A stretch of 19,152 nucleotides of DNA, taken from the NCBI GenBank assembly GCA_964472715.1, contig CAYYMT010000069.1, positions 1 through 19,152 of the forward strand, written 5' to 3'. Of the stretch, positions 14,395 through 19,152 are shown one piece after another. The position numbers and the translations under genes are program-made. Below the pieces are notes generated by a model. That model made no database searches and was not told the DNA's origin. It was given only the letters and a program-made list of their open reading frames with translations. Position 1 is the stretch's first letter; every line of letters starts with the position of its first letter. The stretch is from JAFGTP01 sp964472715. GTDB taxonomy: Bacteria > Fidelibacterota > UBA2242 > JAFGTP01.

Positions 14395-15876
14395 TTGAAA
14401 AATAAAGTCCGCGAAAAATATGAATCTATCGAACCGGATAAGTTAGTAACTGTATCCAATATGATTTCCATATTCAGGGCATTACTGGCGTTTCCCATTA
14501 TTTATCTGTTGAAAATTGAAGAAATGGGATTAGCTCTAATCGTTATGTTGATAGCGATGTTAACCGATCTGCTGGATGGCTGGTTGGCAAGAATTAATAA
14601 TCAGATCACCGATCTTGGCAAGATGCTGGATCCGCTGGCTGATAAGATAGTGATTTTCAGTGTGATGATATTTATGGTGCTGGAAAATATCATTCCCCTC
14701 TGGTTTCTGGTTTTTTTGATTGGGCGTGATTTTATCATTTCCGTTCTCGGCATGTATATGCTGAATCGCCGTAAAGTATCGCCCATGGCCAATAAGATGG
14801 GCAAAGTCTCAATTGTTTTTACCTCGGCTGTTATCATTTCCTTTCTCTATTCCGATATGTACTTTTCAGTCAATATTAAAGAGCCGATCCTCTATACCGC
14901 AGTGGCCTTTTTGACCATTTCCCTGATCCAGTATTGCATTTCTTACATTACAATTATAACTAATGGCGGTGAGAAAAAAGCAAAATCCGGTGCGTCAAAG
15001 TTAAGCCTGGGCTTAGCCAAAACAGAAAAAGGCATTGCATCCCGGTTGCCGCTGATCCGTAAATTTATCAAAGTGGATGAGGATGTATTGGAGCAGATCG
15101 AAGAAACATTGCTGACGGCTGATATGGGAGTGGATCTGACAGAAAAATTGATAGATAAATTACGGAAAGTCAACAAATCCGAAGCCGCCAAATTGCAGGA
15201 TATTCTCAAAGAGGAAATGAAAAATCTGATCCATCATACACCGGCATTGGAAAAAGATGATGTAAAGCCCAAAGTCATTTTCCTTATTGGCATCAATGGC
15301 ACCGGGAAAACAACAACGATCGGTAAATTAGCCAATAAATATAAGAATGAGGGTAAATCCGTAATGATGGCGGCAGCTGATACTTTTCGCGCCGCGGCTT
15401 TTGAGCAATTGGAAGTTTGGGCCAAACGGGCGGAAGTGGCATTCGCCGGCGCCAGTGATTCCAAAGATCCGGCGGCAGTTGCTTTCGACGCCGTGAAAAA
15501 GGCCGAACAGGAGAATATTGATATTCTGCTGGTGGATACTGCCGGACGCCTGCACACCAAAGCCAATCTGATGGAAGAATTGAAAAAGGTAAAACGGGTG
15601 GCCAATAAAGCCATGGCCGGCGCGCCCCATGAGATATGGCTGGTGATCGATGCCAATATTGGTCAGAATGGCATTGTCCAGGCGCAGAAATTTATGGATG
15701 CTGTGGGCGTTACCGGATTGATCCTGACCAAACTGGACGGTACTGCCAAAGGCGGCGCTGTCCTTGCCATACATGACAAACTCAATATTCCCATCAAATA
15801 TCTCGGCGTGGGCGAAAAAATCGATGATATTCTGGAATTTGAACCCCAGGCTTTTATCGATGAATTATTGAGTTAA
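14395..15876 (+). CDS. Fusion protein: CDP-alcohol phosphatidyltransferase (PgsA-like) joined to SRP receptor GTPase FtsY
   Basis: One uninterrupted ORF of 493 residues contains two complete proteins. Residues 15-190 are a CDP-alcohol phosphatidyltransferase with about six membrane helices and the whole signature D58-xx-D61-G62-xx-A65-R66-x8-G75-xxx-D79-xxx-D83; the most likely activity is phosphatidylglycerophosphate synthase, though specificity cannot be proven. A lysine-rich linker of ~12 residues (191-203) leads into a full FtsY NG domain (203-493): N-domain helix LSLGLAKTEKGIASRL, P-loop GINGTGKTT (299-307), DTFRAAA (329-335), DTAGR (381-385), TKLD (445-448) and GVGEKIDD. The acidic A domain of E. 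coli FtsY is absent. No ATG, GTG or TTG with a ribosome site lies between the halves that would preserve N-domain helix 1. rimO follows closely. The domains are certain; the consequence of the fusion is inference. Confidence 0.93.
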   Translation: MKNKVREKYESIEPDKLVTVSNMISIFRALLAFPIIYLLKIEEMGLALIVMLIAMLTDLLDGWLARINNQITDLGKMLDPLADKIVIFSVMIFMVLENIIPLWFLVFLIGRDFIISVLGMYMLNRRKVSPMANKMGKVSIVFTSAVIISFLYSDMYFSVNIKEPILYTAVAFLTISLIQYCISYITIITNGGEKKAKSGASKLSLGLAKTEKGIASRLPLIRKFIKVDEDVLEQIEETLLTADMGVDLTEKLIDKLRKVNKSEAAKLQDILKEEMKNLIHHTPALEKDDVKPKVIFLIGINGTGKTTTIGKLANKYKNEGKSVMMAAADTFRAAAFEQLEVWAKRAEVAFAGASDSKDPAAVAFDAVKKAEQENIDILLVDTAGRLHTKANLMEELKKVKRVANKAMAGAPHEIWLVIDANIGQNGIVQAQKFMDAVGVTGLILTKLDGTAKGGAVLAIHDKLNIPIKYLGVGEKIDDILEFEPQAFIDELLS

Positions 15877-15908
15877 TTTTTATGCCGGCATGTGCCATTT
15901 GTAATTAC

Positions 15909-15913
15909 AGGAA
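15909..15913 (+). promoter_or_regulatory. Ribosome binding site favouring the GTG start of rimO
   Basis: AGGAA ends four bases before GTG at 15918, a little close but usable. The upstream ATG at 15882 lacks any purine-rich site (ATTTTT precedes it), so this site favours the shorter N-terminus. Confidence 0.5.
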
Positions 15914-15917
15914 TCTT

Positions 15918-17222
15918 GTGAAGCAGAATAAAACACCAAAAACCTACGCCATCATATCATTGGGGTGTCCAAAAAACACAGTTGACTCTGAGGTCTTAAA
16001 AGGCGGCCTGAATCGCGCCGGACTACTATCGGTGGATAAGATTGAAAACGCGGATGTCATTATCGTCAATACCTGTGGATTTATTAAAGACGCCAAGGAA
16101 GAATCCATTGAAACGATTTTTGACGCGGTGAATTTGAAAAGTGAGGATAATGGTAAAATCGTCATCGCTATGGGATGTCTGACTGAGCGTTATAAACAGG
16201 AATTGACCAATGAAATGCAGGAAGTGGACGCCATTTTCGGGATCGATTCCCAGGCTGATATTATGAAATATCTGACAAAAGACCGAATGGCAATGCCGGA
16301 CCTGGCCACTATTCGCGAGCTGATCACGCCACCTTATCAGGCCTATTTGAAAATTGCCGAAGGATGCGACAATCAATGCTCCTTTTGCGCTATTCCGGGG
16401 ATTCGCGGACCTCAGCGCAGCCGGACAATTGAGGACATTTTACGGGAAGCCGATTACTTGCAACAGAAGGGTGTTAAGGAAGTTGTGCTCACGGCCCAGG
16501 ACCTGACGCGTTACGGAACGGATAATTATGGAGAGTTGAAATTACATGATCTGGTGGAAGAATTGCTGCAAGGTGAGTTTTTCCCCTGGCTACGGATCAT
16601 GTACACTAATCCTGATTTCTGGAATCCTGAATTATTGGAATTGTTTAATAAATATGACGGACTTTGTCAATATATTGACATTCCGGTTCAGCACTCATCC
16701 AACAGAATTCTGAAATTGATGAATCGCGGCCGGAAGAGCGAAGAAATCAAAAAGATCATCAGTAACATTCGTGAAAAAGTCCCTGGAATCGCCATTCGAA
16801 CTTCAATCATAACCGGATTCCCTACGGAAACAGAAGAGGAATTCAATGATTTGCTGGAATTTATTGAGGAAATGCGGTTTGAGCGGTTGGGTGTTTTTAC
16901 CTATTCCGAGGAAGAAGATACCGTCGCCGCTAAGCTGAAAGACGATGTTCCCGCTGATGTCAAGGAGCGTCGCCAGGAAGAATTAATGGAAACCCAGTTT
17001 GATATTGCCAGCGGGTTTGCCGCATCAAAAACCGGGAAAACCATTGATGTTTTGATCGAAGGCCGGGAAGGTGACCATTATCGTGGACGAACACAGTGGG
17101 ACGCGCCGGAAGTGGATTGTTTCATCATGGTAAAAAGTGACCGGGAACTTCAGCCCGGTGAATTTTGTAAAGTAAGTGTTACTGATAATATAAATATGGA
17201 TTTGATTGGAGAGATAAAATAA
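15918..17222 (+). CDS. rimO: Ribosomal protein S12 methylthiotransferase RimO
   Basis: Radical-SAM enzyme that adds a methylthio group to a conserved aspartate of ribosomal protein S12; about 434 residues from GTG at 15918, or 446 from ATG at 15882. The GTG is preferred because AGGAA precedes it and the resulting N-terminus matches the ~10 residues normally found before the SLGCPKN motif; the 12 extra residues (starting MPACAIC) are unlike RimO. The N-terminal MTTase domain shows SLGCPKN, NTCGF and MGCL, the three ligands of the auxiliary cluster. The radical-SAM triad C-xxx-C-xx-C is encoded at 16365-16388 (GCDNQCSFCAIPGIRG). Next come YTNPDFW, DIPVQHSS and TGFPTETEEEF, and a C-terminal TRAM domain (about the last 65 residues). 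GCPKN and IPGIRGPQRSR separate RimO from MiaB/MtaB. Confidence 0.92.
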   Translation: MKQNKTPKTYAIISLGCPKNTVDSEVLKGGLNRAGLLSVDKIENADVIIVNTCGFIKDAKEESIETIFDAVNLKSEDNGKIVIAMGCLTERYKQELTNEMQEVDAIFGIDSQADIMKYLTKDRMAMPDLATIRELITPPYQAYLKIAEGCDNQCSFCAIPGIRGPQRSRTIEDILREADYLQQKGVKEVVLTAQDLTRYGTDNYGELKLHDLVEELLQGEFFPWLRIMYTNPDFWNPELLELFNKYDGLCQYIDIPVQHSSNRILKLMNRGRKSEEIKKIISNIREKVPGIAIRTSIITGFPTETEEEFNDLLEFIEEMRFERLGVFTYSEEEDTVAAKLKDDVPADVKERRQEELMETQFDIASGFAASKTGKTIDVLIEGREGDHYRGRTQWDAPEVDCFIMVKSDRELQPGEFCKVSVTDNINMDLIGEIK

Positions 17223-17232
17223 AGAGGGAATT

Positions 17233-18297
17233 ATGAAAGCATTAATAACCGCCGGTGGGCATGGTACACGTCTGAGACCGATTACGCATACACAGAACAA
17301 ACATCTCATTCCCATTGCTAATAAGCCGATTTTGAATTACGCGCTGGAATATGTCAAAGAGGCGGGCATTAACGAAGTCGGAATTATTACCAATAAAGAC
17401 GGAACGGAAGTCAAGAAGGTTTACGGCGATGGCTCGGGAATGGGCCTGAACATCACATACATTCCTCAGGAAGCGCCCAATGGTCTGGCCGATTGTATTC
17501 GAATCGCCCAGCCTTTTCTGGACAATGAACCTTTTGTTTTTTATCTTGGCGACAATATTATTGTCGGGGGAATCAAACGGTTTGTTGATGAATTTAAAAA
17601 GAGCGAATCCAATTGCCACCTGGTGCTTTCCAGTGTTCCTGATCCGGAACGGTTTGGCGTCCCTGAAATTCAGGGTGATAAAATTATTGCCATTGAAGAA
17701 AAGCCACAGAAGCCGAAATCAGAATACGCGGTCACCGGGATTTATATTTATGATGAAAATATTTTTGAGGCGGTCAATGCCATTAAACCCAGCGCTCGCG
17801 GGGAACTGGAAATTTCCGACGCCAACCAGTATCTGCTGGACAAAAAACTGAAAGTGACATTTTCGGAAATTACCGGGTGGTGGAAAGACACCGGAAAACC
17901 CGATGACTTGCTGGAAGCCAACCGGTTGGTGCTGGATAATATCAGAAGTGAGATCAAAGGAACGATCTGCAAAGAATCAAAAATTAACGGTCGTGTGATC
18001 ATTGAAGAAGGCGCGGAAATCATCAATAGTAAAATTCGCGGCCCGGTGATGATCGGTAAAAACACCAGGATTGTTAACAGTTATATTGGCCCTTACACTG
18101 CTATCGATAAAAATTGTCATATTGAAAAATCGGAACTGGAATTCAGTATCTTGTCTGCCGGCTGTATTGTAAAAGATCAGGATATACGTATTGAGGACTC
18201 GATTTTTGGTGAAAATGTCAGTATGGAAAAGGTGGTCAGCCGTCCACGGGTCAATCGCTTTATCATCGGCGACCAGTCCAATATTCGGAATTGTTAA
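17233..18297 (+). CDS. Glucose-1-phosphate thymidylyltransferase, long form with C-terminal beta-helix (RmlA/StrD-like)
   Basis: Sugar-1-phosphate nucleotidyltransferase, 354 residues. It probably makes dTDP-glucose or a related activated sugar for surface glycans. The N-terminal pyrophosphorylase domain has the nucleotide loop GGHGTRLRP (8-16), the lysine in NKHLIPIANKPI, a GLADCIRIAQPFL segment, LGDNI, EEKPQKPKS, VTGIYIYD and WWKDTGKPDDLLEAN. From about residue 245 to the end, imperfect hexapeptide repeats (INGRVIIEEGAEI, IRGPVMIGKNTRI, VNSYIGPYTAI) form a left-handed beta-helix. This extension marks the long-form group rather than the ~290-residue RmlA of enteric bacteria; an acetyltransferase activity is possible but not shown. 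GAGGG lies five bases before the ATG, which is 10 bases after rimO. No rmlB/C/D is in the window. Confidence 0.87.
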   Translation: MKALITAGGHGTRLRPITHTQNKHLIPIANKPILNYALEYVKEAGINEVGIITNKDGTEVKKVYGDGSGMGLNITYIPQEAPNGLADCIRIAQPFLDNEPFVFYLGDNIIVGGIKRFVDEFKKSESNCHLVLSSVPDPERFGVPEIQGDKIIAIEEKPQKPKSEYAVTGIYIYDENIFEAVNAIKPSARGELEISDANQYLLDKKLKVTFSEITGWWKDTGKPDDLLEANRLVLDNIRSEIKGTICKESKINGRVIIEEGAEIINSKIRGPVMIGKNTRIVNSYIGPYTAIDKNCHIEKSELEFSILSAGCIVKDQDIRIEDSIFGENVSMEKVVSRPRVNRFIIGDQSNIRNC

Positions 18298-18306
18298 AGG
18301 TGGAGC

Positions 18307-18424
18307 GAGACTGTGCCAAAAAGTACAATAATTATTAAAATTTGGGGGAATTTCATATTTCACCGGACAGGACAATAGGAATTGTCCTCTACATTTTTTA
18401 CAAAGAAAGTTTTGGGACAGCCTC
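18307..18424. repeat. MITE-like element with imperfect terminal inverted repeats
   Basis: An 18-base left end (GAGACTGTGCCAAAAAGT, 18307-18324) is matched at 14 of 18 positions by the reverse complement of the right end (18407-18424, GAGGCTGTCCCAAAACTT). Between them is no coding sequence, but a perfect 7-base hairpin AGGACAA/TTGTCCT at 18369-18388, followed five bases later by six T, which could act as a weak terminator for the preceding nucleotidyltransferase gene. No target-site duplication was found at the ends. The 118-base size and the end sequence fit a degraded non-autonomous element; no transposase is present. Confidence 0.5.
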
Positions 18425-18478
18425 AGAACAGATGATATAAAGGCGGATAATAAATTCGCGATTCTAATTTAAAATATA

Positions 18479-18506
18479 AAAAGCGACAAGTCCTATTGTC
18501 GCTTTT
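18479..18506 (+). terminator. Hairpin terminator between the nucleotidyltransferase gene and mtaB
   Basis: AAAAGCGACAA (18479-18489) pairs perfectly with TTGTCGCTTTT (18496-18506) around a six-base loop. The flanking A and T runs would let it end transcription in either direction. It finishes only 14 bases before the mtaB ATG, so mtaB either has its promoter overlapping the hairpin or is expressed by read-through. The stretch 18425-18478 before it is AT-rich, with nothing else recognisable. Confidence 0.65.
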
Positions 18507-18520
18507 GTTACGAAAACGAT

Positions 18521-19152
18521 ATGAGTAAACAAATAAAAAAAATATCCTTTCGTGTGCTGGGCTGCCGGCTGAATCAATCGGAAGTGGCCAGTTTAAAACA
18601 CGAATTCGCCAGGGTCGGCTATGATGTGGTGGAAAATCATCAGACTGCTGACATTACCATCATAAACTCCTGCGCTGTAACGACCCAGGCTGAGGCCAAG
18701 ACCCGCGCCGAAGTGACAGCTGCCAATAAAGTCTCTCCCCAGGGAAAGATCATTATGACCGGCTGCTATGCCCAGGAAAAAAAAGGTGAATTGCTGAACC
18801 TGCCCAATGTCCATGTTGTGATTGGTAATCTGGAAAAGACGCGGCTGATAGAATTTATAGAAAATATCAATGACTGGGAAAACAAAGCAGAGGTGGCGGA
18901 TATCAATGATCCGCGATTGATGCAATCCCATGATTATTATACCTTCTCCAGGAATGCTGTTGCTGAAACCGACCGCACCCGCGCTTTTGTAAAAATTCAG
19001 GACGGGTGCAATTATTTCTGTTCTTATTGTATTATTCCTTATTTGCGTGGTCGCGTACGATCCCGGAAAAGCGCAGAAATCATCAGAGAAGTTATGGCGC
19101 TCGAAGAAAAAGGTTATCGGGAGATCGTCCTTTCCGGCATCAATATCGGAAC
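18521..19152 (+). CDS. mtaB: tRNA methylthiotransferase, MtaB/MiaB-like family (5' part, runs off window)
   Basis: Radical-SAM methylthiotransferase, first 210 codons; the frame is open to the window end. MtaB enzymes convert t6A to ms2t6A at position 37 of ANN-decoding tRNAs. The N-terminal MTTase domain has the cluster cysteines in VLGCRLNQSE (C15), NSCAVT and TGCYAQ, and the radical-SAM motif C-xxx-C-xx-C begins at 19007 (GCNYFCSYCIIPYLRGRVRSR). GCRLNQ and the PYLRGRVRSR block fit the MtaB group better than MiaB (GCQMN) or RimO (GCPKN). The ATG is followed by a lysine-rich start as in homologues; the upstream ribosome site is weak (ACGAAAACG). It is the second methylthiotransferase within 3 kb, after rimO. 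Confidence 0.87.
   Translation, partial: MSKQIKKISFRVLGCRLNQSEVASLKHEFARVGYDVVENHQTADITIINSCAVTTQAEAKTRAEVTAANKVSPQGKIIMTGCYAQEKKGELLNLPNVHVVIGNLEKTRLIEFIENINDWENKAEVADINDPRLMQSHDYYTFSRNAVAETDRTRAFVKIQDGCNYFCSYCIIPYLRGRVRSRKSAEIIREVMALEEKGYREIVLSGINIG

Noticed and set aside
14963..15004. Possible independent start of ftsY inside the fusion gene (ATG at 14963, preceded by no clear ribosome site)
   Set aside because: This ATG is in another frame and meets a stop after 13 codons. The in-frame TTG at 15046 would cut away the first N-domain helix and has no ribosome site.
15882..15917. Extra N-terminus on RimO with a C-xx-C pattern from an ATG at 15882
   Set aside because: No ribosome site stands before this ATG, the 12 residues are unlike RimO, and a GTG with AGGAA follows; the cysteines are probably not translated.
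1..19152. tRNA, rRNA, CRISPR array, phage or complete IS element
   Set aside because: I looked for cloverleaf-like segments, regularly spaced repeats and transposase or integrase motifs by eye and saw none; a tRNA/ncRNA scan was not possible here.

Overview
This window looks like a contig fragment from a Gram-negative bacterium with moderate-to-low GC. It encodes a Kdo transferase (WaaA) for lipopolysaccharide, a Tat translocase subunit, several lipoproteins or membrane enzymes, and a nucleotide-sugar pathway for a diacetamido uronic acid. Gene style (AGGA-type ribosome sites, several TTG/GTG starts, long runs of overlapping same-strand genes) and gene content would fit the Bacteroidota/Chlorobiota/Calditrichota/Marinimicrobia neighbourhood, but no rRNA or other marker allows a firm placement. 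All genes but one lie on the + strand. A run of exactly 100 N at 5591-5690 is an assembly gap.

Region 1 (1-6131) is a surface-polysaccharide and sulfate-activation operon. It starts with the 3' end of a DegT-family aminotransferase, a WbpD/WlbB acetyltransferase and a WbpB/WlbA dehydrogenase, three enzymes of UDP-2,3-diacetamido-uronic acid synthesis. A PHP-domain phosphatase, CysC, CysD and a large CysN follow, the last carrying a degenerate CysC-like C-terminus and the gap. No sulfite-forming reductase is present, so the set reads best as a PAPS supply for sulfating a glycan, with the PHP enzyme removing the by-product pAp (inference). A strong intrinsic terminator closes the operon at 6096-6131.

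Region 2 (6132-8940) holds a likely flavinylated FMN-binding lipoprotein, selA (selenocysteine synthase), and a convergent unknown exported protein on the - strand, which is divergent from region 3.

Region 3 (8941-18297) is a dense envelope-biogenesis run: tatC, a long-chain polyprenyl diphosphate synthase, a GT9 glycosyltransferase, waaA, two ECF-type ATPases without a visible EcfT, then the most striking gene of the window. This is a single ORF (14395-15876) joining a complete CDP-alcohol phosphatidyltransferase (PgsA-like) to a complete FtsY SRP-receptor GTPase. It is followed by rimO and a long-form RmlA-type nucleotidyltransferase.

Region 4 (18298-19152) is an intergenic stretch with a MITE-like inverted-repeat element and a hairpin terminator, then the 5' part of an MtaB-type tRNA methylthiotransferase that runs off the window. 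No tRNA, rRNA, CRISPR array or complete insertion sequence was seen. No stretch over 300 bases lacks a gene.
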